Shown here piece after piece: positions 1 through 5,599 of a DNA stretch of 5,674 bases; the first letter of the stretch is position 1; every line of letters begins with the position of its first letter. The position numbers and the translations under genes were made by a program. The notes below the pieces were generated by a model. It was given only the letters and a program-made list of their open reading frames with translations, did no database searches and was not told the origin of the DNA. Source of the stretch: Parafilimonas sp. (GTDB lineage Bacteria > Bacteroidota > Bacteroidia > Chitinophagales > Chitinophagaceae); the NCBI GenBank assembly GCA_025927795.1, contig JAICKT010000300.1:1-5674 (forward strand), written 5' to 3'.

Positions 1-243
1 AAAGCTTATGTAAGTTTTGATGACTGGAAGTTTATCCCAAAGGAAAAATTTGAATGGATTGAAGAATGGCATGCAGAAGAAGAACGCAAATATTTAGTCG
101 GCGTTATTTCTTTTGAAGAAATAAAAAATAATAATTGGTGGAAAGAAAATAATACTTCACTCATCTTATCACCCGAACCAATTATTGAAGATGTTGAAAT
201 AAGAAAGCTTAAGAAAAAAAGTTTGGAGTTGGCGGGTGTTTAA
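1..243 (+). CDS. C-terminal 80 residues of an unrecognised protein (partial)
   Basis: Frame 1 is open from the first base of the window to a TAA at 241-243, so the start lies outside. I do not recognise the family. The visible tail is charged and soluble-looking, with no hydrophobic segment. It begins KAYVSFDDWKF, continues through an acidic/aromatic stretch (FEWIEEWHAEEERKY), then a short hydrophobic strand (LVGVISFEEI), a WW pair, and a basic end (RKLKKKSLELAGV). Coding is supported by the uninterrupted frame in very AT-rich DNA and by the balanced amino-acid composition, with many Glu, Trp and Ile residues rather than the Lys/Asn/Phe-only mix of random AT-rich frames. It points towards dnaA but lies 428 bp away, so the two are probably not co-transcribed. 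No function can be assigned. Confidence 0.75.
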   Translation, partial: KAYVSFDDWKFIPKEKFEWIEEWHAEEERKYLVGVISFEEIKNNNWWKENNTSLILSPEPIIEDVEIRKLKKKSLELAGV

Positions 244-251
244 TGAATTGT

Positions 252-271
252 TTTTTAATTTTTATTAAAAA
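252..271. repeat. AT-only inverted repeat after the first gene
   Basis: TTTTTAAT (252-259) and ATTAAAAA (264-271) are perfect 8-bp complementary arms around a TTTT loop, starting 8 bases after the stop of the partial gene. In RNA this could form a hairpin with a loop of four U. It might act as a weak transcription end, but the stem has no G-C pair, so a standard intrinsic terminator is not supported. Chance is a real alternative in DNA this rich in A and T. Confidence 0.3.
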
Positions 272-422
272 CCCTGAAGGTTAAAAGCAGGAGAATTCAT
301 CAAACATATACTGGTAAAGGCTTTCAGAAAATTATATAAGCACTTAAATTTTTTCAACTCATAGTCATATAAATATTTCTTTGGTGCTAATCAAAATTCT
401 TCAAAAAACAAAAAGAAAAAAT

Positions 423-442
423 TTTTTTTCGGCCGAAAAAAA
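423..442. repeat. 20-bp perfect palindrome with CGGCCG core
   Basis: Seven T, then CGGCCG, then seven A form an uninterrupted palindrome centred between 432 and 433. The GC core stands out in a region that is otherwise nearly all A and T. Its place just 6 bp upstream of the possible -33 element of the dnaA promoter would suit a site for a dimeric regulator. A cruciform or a weak bidirectional terminator are alternatives, although as a hairpin it would have a tight GGCC loop and only one G-C pair in the stem. Confidence 0.5.
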
Positions 443-448
443 TTGCCG

Positions 449-480
449 TTGACCTGATGTGCTTCATTTATAAATGTTTG
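449..480 (+). promoter_or_regulatory. Possible dnaA promoter, Bacteroidota type
   Basis: TTGACC (449-454) could be the -33 element and AATGTTTG (473-480) the -7 element. The latter matches TAnnTTTG at all but the first base. The 21 bases between TTG and the -7 box fall inside the 17-23 range used by Bacteroidota promoters. Transcription would begin near 487 and leave a leader of about 185 nt before dnaA. No better pair was seen closer to the start, though AACGTTTG at 654-661 is an isolated -7-like match. This is sequence similarity only. Confidence 0.35.
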
Positions 481-487
481 TGGAAAA
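479..487 (-). promoter_or_regulatory. DnaA-box-like site
   Basis: TGTGGAAAA reads TTTTCCACA on the minus strand, one base from the classical DnaA box TTATCCACA and with an intact CCACA half. It overlaps the last two bases of the possible -7 element of the dnaA promoter, a position where bound DnaA could block RNA polymerase. Autoregulation of dnaA through promoter boxes is well known in other bacteria; applying it here is inference. A poorer relative in the opposite orientation, TTTTCAACA, occurs at 541-549. Confidence 0.45.
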
Positions 488-528
488 GAATTTATTTTTT
501 GCTTAGGTGAAATACAAAAACATCGCTT

Positions 529-542
529 AAAAAAATTTTTTT
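529..542. repeat. A-tract/T-tract palindrome in the dnaA leader
   Basis: Seven A followed by nine T (529-544) include a perfect A7T7 palindrome. A second block, six A followed by six T, lies at 605-616 and is followed by a further T6 run at 621-626. Such junctions are known to give stiff, locally bent DNA and easily melted flanks. They could assist promoter or replication-related opening, but simple base-composition bias may explain them. Confidence 0.35.
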
Positions 543-671
543 TTCAACATAGAAGTTTTGATATTCGTCTTCCGTCCCAAAGAATAATTCATCTTAAAAA
601 CATGAAAAAATTTTTTGGGATTTTTTACCGAATCAGAATCTACTAACTCAATTAACGTTTGACTATTTGCT

Positions 672-2102
672 ATGTTAAAAACCGCAGACAAAGTATGGGA
701 CAATTGCTTGAAAATAATCAAAGACATCGTAGAGTGGCAACATTTTAAAACATGGTTCGAACCAATTAAACCGATTGAATTAAACGGAAATGTTCTGCTC
801 ATTCAGGTACCAAGCCAATTCTTTTTTGAATTTCTTGAAGAACATTATGTAACACTCCTTGCAAAAACTTTAAAACGTGAACTTGGTAAGACTGCGCGGC
901 TTGAATATCGCATTATGGTTGATAGTGGTGGTAAAGGGAAAAACGGCACGGTTGATGTGCCTGCAGGTAATATTAAATTTTATAACAACAATGAAATGAG
1001 TTTCCCGCTTGTAATTAACGACGAAGTAAAAAACCCGTTTGTTATTCCGGGTTTAAAGAAAATGCAAATCGATCCGCAATTAAATGCATCGTATGTTTTT
1101 GATTCTTTTATTGAGGGCGATTGTAATCGTGTGGCGCGTCGGGCGGGTAAAACTGTTGCAGAAAAACCAGGTGCAAGTTCTTTTAACCCGCTTGTGGTAT
1201 ATGGCGGCGTGGGTTTGGGCAAAACACATTTAGGTCAGGCAATTGGTAACGAAGTAAAAAGATTGCATTCGCATAAAATTGTTTTGTATGTAAGCAGTGA
1301 AAAATTTATTAATCAATTTCAGGATCATAGCCGCAATGGAGCAATAAACGATTTCATTCATTTTTATCAATTGATTGATGTGTTGATAATTGATGATGTA
1401 CAGTTTTTTGCAAAAGCTGAAAAATCGCAGGATGCATTGTTTGCTATTTTTAATCATTTGCATCAAAGCGGAAAACAATTAGTATTAACTTCTGATAAAT
1501 CGCCAAAAGATTTGGATGGCATGCAGGAACGTTTATTAAGCCGTTTCCGCTGGGGCTTAAGTGCAGATTTGCAGGCGCCCGATTATGAAACACGCATTGA
1601 AATTCTTGAACGTAAGATGAAGAATGATGGATTGGAAATGCCGAAGGATGTGGTGAAATACGTTGCGTATAATATCAGTACAAATATTCGTGAATTAGAA
1701 GGTGCAATGATTTCTTTGCTTGCTCAATCTTCGCTGAATAAAAGAGATATTGATCTTGAATTGGCTAAAAAAGTATTACGCAATTTCATTCGTACGAGCA
1801 GTAAAGAAATAACGATTGATACCATTCAAAAATTAGTTTGCGAATTTTTTGATGTGCCTTACGACAGGCTGCTGCATAAAACACGCAAACGCGAAATTGT
1901 TCAGGCAAGACAAATCACTATGTACCTTGCAAAAGCATTTACTAAAAATTCTCTAAAAACAATTGGCGAACATTTTGGCGGAAGAGATCATACAACCGTT
2001 ATACATAGTTGCCAGACTGTAAAAGATTTAATGGATACGGATAGTTTGTTCAGAGAAAATGTTGTTGAACTTACACAGAAAGTACAGTTAGCGGCGATGT
2101 GA
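672..2102 (+). CDS. dnaA: Chromosomal replication initiator protein DnaA
   Basis: This ATP-dependent initiator binds DnaA boxes, melts the origin and helps load the replicative helicase in the cytoplasm. All four domains are visible in 476 residues, a normal length. Domain I spans about 1-85 (VWDNCLKIIK, FKTWFEPIKP). A short variable linker, about 86-115, contains a glycine-rich stretch. The AAA+ core, about 120-370, has Walker A GGVGLGKTH (178-186), Walker B LIIDDVQFF (D241, D242), sensor 1 VLTSDKSP (271-278), the arginine-finger segment ERLLSRF (R291) and sensor 2 NIRELEGAM (R340). Domain IV, the DNA-binding part, covers about 375-476, with QARQITMYL (411-419) and the signature GGRDHTTVIHSCQTV (436-450). 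The start is fixed by an in-frame TGA at 660-662, only 9 bases upstream; no Shine-Dalgarno is present. The gene stands alone, without dnaN, recF or gyrB beside it. Nothing looks damaged. Confidence 0.98.
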   Translation: MLKTADKVWDNCLKIIKDIVEWQHFKTWFEPIKPIELNGNVLLIQVPSQFFFEFLEEHYVTLLAKTLKRELGKTARLEYRIMVDSGGKGKNGTVDVPAGNIKFYNNNEMSFPLVINDEVKNPFVIPGLKKMQIDPQLNASYVFDSFIEGDCNRVARRAGKTVAEKPGASSFNPLVVYGGVGLGKTHLGQAIGNEVKRLHSHKIVLYVSSEKFINQFQDHSRNGAINDFIHFYQLIDVLIIDDVQFFAKAEKSQDALFAIFNHLHQSGKQLVLTSDKSPKDLDGMQERLLSRFRWGLSADLQAPDYETRIEILERKMKNDGLEMPKDVVKYVAYNISTNIRELEGAMISLLAQSSLNKRDIDLELAKKVLRNFIRTSSKEITIDTIQKLVCEFFDVPYDRLLHKTRKREIVQARQITMYLAKAFTKNSLKTIGEHFGGRDHTTVIHSCQTVKDLMDTDSLFRENVVELTQKVQLAAM

Positions 2103-2410
2103 TTTTCACGTTACATTTTGTATTTAAACACAGTGAAGTTTCTTACACAAAAAATATAGTTATACTATCAATAAGAAATAATTTCTCTGTTTTCGTATTT
2201 TCCTTTTTTAATATTAAGCTTTATACCAAACACAATTCCTTTCACACTCCCGTTTAAATCTTCCGAAAGGATTTTATGCAAAAATATTTTTAGATAATAC
2301 AAGCTTAATGATAATCGTCATTTTTTGAAATGATTACAATCAGCTTTTGCTTTGACAGCAATCATCTTTATTGAACCAGGACACAAATAAGTTTGCGTAT
2401 AATTTTTTTT
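2103..2410. other. Intergenic region between dnaA and the stress-protein gene
   Basis: These 308 bp show no credible gene. They contain small AT-rich inverted repeats: ATAGT/ACTAT at 2156-2168, AGAAAT/ATTTCT at 2174-2186, the palindrome TTAATATTAA at 2208-2217, and TCATTT/AAATGA at 2318-2333. None has the GC-rich stem plus T-run of a standard terminator, so the end of the dnaA transcript is not located. The right end holds a promoter -7 element for the next gene. Confidence 0.6.
2388..2395 (+). promoter_or_regulatory. Promoter -7 element before the stress-protein gene
   Basis: TAAGTTTG is an exact match to the Bacteroidota -7 consensus TAnnTTTG. It ends 15 bases before the ATG at 2411, so the transcript would begin around 2402 with a leader of only about 10 nt. 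No clear TTG/TTTG -33 partner sits at the usual spacing: TTGAAC at 2371-2376 is too near, and TTTGACA at 2351-2357 is too far. That keeps confidence moderate. Confidence 0.45.
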
Positions 2411-3202
2411 ATGAAGACGATAATTGCGCCTACTGATTTTTCGGCTGTTTCTTTAAATGCGGTAAACTACGCTGCAGATATGGCTGTTGCAACAAAGACA
2501 AGCCTTTTAATATTGCATGCAACTGAATCGTCTTTTGGTATAAACAATTCCGGCGCACCTGTTTACACCGAAGCAGAAAGCGAAGAAAAGTTAACTGCAC
2601 TTAAAAAAGATTTAATTAAAAGAACACAAAATAAAATTAAAATCAACTCGAAGCAGGTTACAGGCATTATAGAAAATGAGTTAATAAAAATATGCGATTA
2701 TAGAGATCCGTTTGCAGTTGTAATGGCAACACATGGCCCGAGTTTGCGCAAATTTATTTTTATTGGAAGCATTACGGTTTATTTATCAAGGCATTTAAAT
2801 TACCCGGTAATTGCGGTACCTGGAAACGTACATTTTAAACCGGTGCATAACATTGCGCTTGCAACCGATTTAAAAAATATTGATGATTTGCCGCTTGAAA
2901 AAATTTCAGCCGTTGTTACTGCCTTTAATGCAAAGCTTAGCATTGTGCATGTTTATGCAGATAAAGAAGATGTGAGTAAATACTTTATTGAAGAACTTGC
3001 ATTCTGCAATTACTTCAAACATTTAAATCCTGAGTTTCATTTTATAAAAAGCAGCAACGTTCAAAAAGGTATTTTATCTTTTGCTGAAAAACATAAGATA
3101 AATATGATTTTAACCTTCCCTAAAAAACATACTTTCTTTCATAATAGTGAATCAAAGCAACTGATTTTTAATTCACCTGTTACTGTGATGACGATTCAAT
3201 AA
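2411..3202 (+). CDS. Tandem universal stress protein (two UspA-like domains)
   Basis: This is a soluble, 263-residue protein with two UspA folds. Domain 1 (about 1-137) opens with the typical strand and Asp of the family, MKTIIAPTDFS (D9), and ends in the usual RHLNYPVIAVPG. Domain 2 (about 144-262) opens with HNIALATDLKN and ends SPVTVMTI. Universal stress proteins are induced by starvation and other stresses, and many bind ATP through a G-xx-G-x9-G-S/T loop. Here domain 1 keeps only THG (G109) and GS (119-120), with Leu at 112. Domain 2 has KKHTFFHNSESKQL with no glycine, so nucleotide binding is doubtful, especially in domain 2. I chose the ATG at 2411. An in-frame TTG at 2393 would add only MRIIFF, which the family lacks, and it lies inside the probable -7 promoter element. 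The next gene follows after 9 bp, suggesting an operon. Confidence 0.9.
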   Translation: MKTIIAPTDFSAVSLNAVNYAADMAVATKTSLLILHATESSFGINNSGAPVYTEAESEEKLTALKKDLIKRTQNKIKINSKQVTGIIENELIKICDYRDPFAVVMATHGPSLRKFIFIGSITVYLSRHLNYPVIAVPGNVHFKPVHNIALATDLKNIDDLPLEKISAVVTAFNAKLSIVHVYADKEDVSKYFIEELAFCNYFKHLNPEFHFIKSSNVQKGILSFAEKHKINMILTFPKKHTFFHNSESKQLIFNSPVTVMTIQ

Positions 3203-3211
3203 TATTAAAGC

Positions 3212-3592
3212 ATGAAATTATTTTTTGAAAAAAACAGTCTTCCAGAAGATATAAAAAAAGTTTTTACAGCGAATTACCCGTTTTTAAAAATTGAATTCTA
3301 TAAAAACCCGCTTATAAAATCTCTATATAAAAAAGAAACTATTCCGGCGCACTTGCCTTTGATTCAGCAAATAAAAAAACAATCTGAAACAGTAATTAAT
3401 ATTGATAGAAATAAAACTGTTGCTGAATTGGAAAATGATTTTTTATCCATCGGATTAAAGGCTGAAGTTTTTCGAAAATCCGGTAATGTTTGGGTTGAAA
3501 CCTCTCTAACCAACAACTGGACGCTGCAACAACAAAATGCAGCAGCAGAAGAATTAAGCAGGCATTTTGCAACTACTGCTAAAAGTTTTTAA
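3212..3592 (+). CDS. 126-residue protein of unknown function, paired with the stress protein
   Basis: I do not recognise a named family. The protein is soluble-looking, with no signal peptide or membrane segment. The N-terminal third has a helix-like segment (SLPEDIKKVF, 9-18) and a strand with aromatic residues (YPFLKIEFY, 22-30). The C-terminal half looks like a compact alpha/beta unit. It contains TVAELENDFLSIGLKAEVFRKS (69-90), then GNVWVETSLTNNWTLQQQN (91-109), then a closing helix with AAEELSRHF (111-119). The VFRKSGNVW...T..WTL.QQN stretch has the look of a conserved core; I have the impression of similar small proteins in other Bacteroidota but cannot verify it. The start is fixed by an in-frame TAA at 3206-3208. 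The 9-bp gap to the universal stress gene points to shared transcription, so a stress-linked role is a reasonable guess only. Confidence 0.82.
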   Translation: MKLFFEKNSLPEDIKKVFTANYPFLKIEFYKNPLIKSLYKKETIPAHLPLIQQIKKQSETVINIDRNKTVAELENDFLSIGLKAEVFRKSGNVWVETSLTNNWTLQQQNAAAEELSRHFATTAKSF

Positions 3593-3617
3593 AGTAGGAA
3601 CAAAACACAGCGTCTTA

Positions 3618-3649
3618 CCGTCATGCCCAACTTAATTGGCATCGCATGC
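3618..3649. repeat. REP-like imperfect palindrome between convergent genes
   Basis: Inside the 154-bp gap between two converging genes, ATGCCCAA (3623-3630) and TTGGCAT (3636-3642) pair as a 7-bp stem with one bulged C around a CTTAA loop. The frame around it, CGTCATGC at the left and ATCGCATGC at the right, resembles the GTCATGC...GCATC palindromes that are scattered between genes in many bacterial genomes. The reverse complement GCATGACG recurs at 5132-5139. There is no T-run after the stem on either strand, so a standard terminator is unlikely, though it may still help end transcription from both sides. Confidence 0.4.
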
Positions 3650-3746
3650 TTATAAATCTTTCCATTGATGATTTACTTTCGAAATCAATTCAATTTTTTT
3701 CTCACTTCATCATTATCCTCTATAACAAGAATTTTTTTCAGAAAAG

Positions 3747-5009
3747 CTATGCTTGTTGCGGAATATGAATAGTAAAAGCAGAGCCTTCATTCAGCCCGCT
3801 TTCTATTTTAATGGTGCCATTCATCAATTCAAGATATTTGCCAACAATATGCAAACCCAAACCCGTGCCCTGGATATTAAAAGCATTCTTCGCCCTGAAA
3901 AACCGTTCGAACAAATGCTGCTTATCTTCTTCTGAAATGCCAATGCCTTTATCTTTTATTGATAAGCTAAAATTATTTTCTGTTATTAAAGATTCCACTT
4001 TAATAACAGAATTTTCAGGTGAAAATTTTATTGCATTTGAAAGCAGGTTGATGCAAATATTTTTTAGAAGATGTTTATCAAGCACAACATTTTTTTCGCC
4101 GTTATATTCAAAAGTAATTTGCTGACCGTGTTTTAAATTCACCTGCATTTCACTAATAACAATTTTTATTTCAGAAAAGCAATCTTCTGCGGTCAGCGCT
4201 TCAATGCTTGATTTTATTAAACCTTCATCCAGCTTATCAAGCGAAAGAAAATCATCAAGAATAAGCTTCATATCATTCACTGCATTTTTTATGCGTACAA
4301 TATGTTTCGCACGTTTTGCCGGCTCGTTTAAATCATTATATTTTTCCAGCAAATAAGCAGAAGAAAGAATAGTACTGAGCGGAGTTTTAAATTCATGGGA
4401 AGCCATGGAAACAAATCTTGATTTTAATTCCCCTAAATCCTTCTCAGTTTCCAGCGCCTCACTCAATTCATGTTTTGATTTTTCTAATGCTGTAAGTGTT
4501 TCTCGTAACATTTGTGTTCGGTCTTCTACTTTTTTTTCAAGATTTGTGTTGAGTTGTTTTATCTGCGTTGTAATACGTTCCAATTCTTCTTTTTGTTTTA
4601 CGGCAACCGATTCGTGTTCTTTGCGCACCGTGATATCAATCACAAAAGCAATTACGAAAAGTTTATCATTAATAGTGTAATTGCTCAGGCTCACTTCAAC
4701 CGGAAACACACTACCATCTTTTTTTTTCGCAAACAAATCTCTTCCATGCCCCATTGCACGCGGTGTTGGATTTTTATAATATCCTTCCCTGTACTGTTCA
4801 TGTTTTGTTTTTAATGCCGGCGGTATTAATATTTCTATCGGCTTACCTAAAACTTCTTCTTTCGTATAGCCAAAATCATTTTTTGCCTGTTTATTAAAAT
4901 TGCTGATGATGCCCTTTTCATCGGTTACAATTATTCCAATGGTTGCATAATTAAACAAGGCTTCAAATGAATAAAGATTGCCAGGTATATCGTTTTTGGA
5001 TTCGTGCAT
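3747..5009 (-). CDS. Soluble PAS-domain sensor histidine kinase
   Basis: This 420-residue two-component sensor has no membrane segment, so it should sense a cytoplasmic cue, autophosphorylate on His and pass phosphate to a response regulator. A PAS domain spans about 12-130 (LFNYATIGIIVTD; RDLFAKKKDGSVFPVEVSL; FVIAFVIDIT). A coiled coil follows, about 132-195. The HisKA domain, about 195-262, has H-box SMASHEFKTPLS with phosphoacceptor H205. The HATPase domain, about 305-418, has an N-box (N321, N325), G1 DKGIGIS (D353, G355, G357), F-box LFERFFRA (367-374) and G2 GTGLGLHIVG (381-390). All catalytic motifs are intact. In the PAS domain, H70 and R90 have the spacing of the heme ligand and distal Arg of FixL. 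The start is fixed: the codon directly upstream of the ATG is an in-frame TAA (5012-5010). No response regulator is present in the window. Confidence 0.96.
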   Translation of the reverse strand: MHESKNDIPGNLYSFEALFNYATIGIIVTDEKGIISNFNKQAKNDFGYTKEEVLGKPIEILIPPALKTKHEQYREGYYKNPTPRAMGHGRDLFAKKKDGSVFPVEVSLSNYTINDKLFVIAFVIDITVRKEHESVAVKQKEELERITTQIKQLNTNLEKKVEDRTQMLRETLTALEKSKHELSEALETEKDLGELKSRFVSMASHEFKTPLSTILSSAYLLEKYNDLNEPAKRAKHIVRIKNAVNDMKLILDDFLSLDKLDEGLIKSSIEALTAEDCFSEIKIVISEMQVNLKHGQQITFEYNGEKNVVLDKHLLKNICINLLSNAIKFSPENSVIKVESLITENNFSLSIKDKGIGISEEDKQHLFERFFRAKNAFNIQGTGLGLHIVGKYLELMNGTIKIESGLNEGSAFTIHIPQQA

Positions 5010-5016
5010 TTACTGT

Positions 5017-5051
5017 CAAAATTAGTTTTCATATTAAAACAGGATGTCAAA
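5017..5051 (-). promoter_or_regulatory. Promoter for the histidine kinase
   Basis: On the minus strand, TTTGACA begins at 5051 (TTTG at 5051-5048) as a -33 element. TAATTTTG at 5024-5017 is an exact TAnnTTTG -7 element. The 23-base gap between them is at the upper end of the Bacteroidota range. The -7 box ends only 7 bases before the ATG at 5009, so the transcript would have almost no leader. Confidence 0.5.
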
Positions 5052-5132
5052 TCATTTGAAATATTTATACAATAAAACAAGTCGCATCAAAACTTTATCC
5101 ATTGCAAATTTTATAAAAAGCAATAAACCCAG

Positions 5133-5170
5133 CATGACGAAAATCATGTTTTGAACGTTTACTCGTCATG
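5133..5170. promoter_or_regulatory. Inverted repeat, possible operator of the membrane-protein gene
   Basis: CATGACGA (5133-5140) and TCGTCATG (5163-5170) are perfect 8-bp inverted arms with centres 30 bp apart, close to three helical turns. A third copy of the half motif lies between them: TCATGTTTT at 5144-5152 repeats directly at 5166-5174. The arms bracket TTGAAC (5151-5156), which with TATAGC (5174-5179) after a 17-bp spacer could be a sigma70-like promoter for the downstream gene. A dimeric regulator is a plausible reader, but a degraded dispersed repeat is an alternative. Confidence 0.35.
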
Positions 5171-5218
5171 TTTTATAGCCGTACAGGTGGCAGCTTTGTA
5201 TCATTAAAAAATAAAACT

Positions 5219-5599
5219 ATGGAATACAGATTAACAAACAGTAACCTTGGTGGTATTAAGGCTGAAGACTTATATAATTACAGTGAGAAAAGAAGCGCCA
5301 ATATTTTTACAAGATTTTTTGCATGGTGCAGCCAGCAAGAAGATAATCGCTTTTTGTGGTTAGGTATTACGCTGTTTGGTCAAATTGGGGCAGTGTTGCC
5401 AATAACAGCATGGGCTATTTTATATCTTGGTAACAATAGTTTGCTTTTATGGATTATAGCACTTGCAGTAAATGTACCTTTGTACATTTTAAATCTTGGC
5501 GCGGTACATACAAAATATATATTGCCGGTTTTCTTTTTTGTGTTGCTTACAGAAGCAGTAATTATTTTGTATTGTGTTACATTGTTTTTAATGAGTTAA
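5219..5599 (+). CDS. Small three-helix membrane protein of unknown function
   Basis: This 126-residue protein has a soluble N-terminal part of about 42 residues (NLGGIKAEDLYNYSEKRS, then TRFFAWCSQQEDNR). Three hydrophobic segments follow, at about 45-70 (FLWLGITLFGQIGAVL...), 74-96 and 100-124, so it should sit in the inner membrane. No catalytic motif or named family is recognised. It has no signal peptide and no long extracytoplasmic loop. I chose the ATG at 5219, giving MEYRLTNSNLGG. An upstream in-frame ATG at 5168 would add 17 polar residues (MFYSRTGGSFVSLKNKT), but it lies inside the inverted repeat and upstream of the likely transcription start near 5186. The 5168 start cannot be excluded. 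The gene is divergent from the histidine kinase, with 209 bp between the two starts. Whether they are functionally linked is unknown. Confidence 0.82.
   Translation: MEYRLTNSNLGGIKAEDLYNYSEKRSANIFTRFFAWCSQQEDNRFLWLGITLFGQIGAVLPITAWAILYLGNNSLLLWIIALAVNVPLYILNLGAVHTKYILPVFFFVLLTEAVIILYCVTLFLMS

Larger units (their letters stand above)
244..671. other. AT-rich intergenic region upstream of dnaA
   Basis: This 428-bp gap contains no credible gene on either strand. It is strikingly AT-rich, with long A and T runs. From left to right it holds an AT-only hairpin just after the previous stop (252-271), a 20-bp perfect palindrome with a CGGCCG core (423-442), a possible promoter (449-480) overlapped by a DnaA-box-like site (479-487), and two A-tract/T-tract palindromes (529-542 and 605-616). 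A replication origin beside dnaA is possible in principle, but a single good DnaA box does not support calling oriC here. Confidence 0.7.

Noticed and set aside
270..282. AACC-CTGAA-GGTT hairpin downstream of the partial gene
   Set aside because: A four-pair stem without a T-run is not a credible terminator.
243..284. 13-codon frame MNCFLIFIKNPEG overlapping the stop of the first gene
   Set aside because: It is too short, ends at once, and has a composition expected of random AT-rich DNA. The TAATG overlap alone is not enough.
244..671. Replication origin (oriC) upstream of dnaA
   Set aside because: Only one good DnaA-box-like site was found (479-487), with a poor relative at 541-549. A cluster of boxes is needed, and AT-richness alone does not show an origin.
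2124..2132. TTAAACACA as a DnaA box downstream of dnaA
   Set aside because: It differs from TTATNCACA within the conserved part and stands alone.
2262..2275. TCC-GAAA-GGA hairpin followed by TTTT as the dnaA terminator
   Set aside because: The stem has only three pairs and the T-run is four bases, 160 bp past the stop. It is too weak to call.
2393..2410. TTG start six codons upstream for the stress protein
   Set aside because: It adds MRIIFF, which does not fit the family's MKTI-type start, and it overlaps an exact -7 promoter element.
3724..3757. AACAAG/CTTGTT inverted repeat at the end of the kinase gene as its terminator
   Set aside because: It has six AT-rich pairs around a 22-base loop with no following T-run on the minus strand. 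It would be unstable.
3753..4814. Plus-strand open frames opposite the kinase gene
   Set aside because: They lie wholly antisense to a kinase with intact motifs and have low-complexity Ser/Phe/Cys-rich translations typical of shadow frames.
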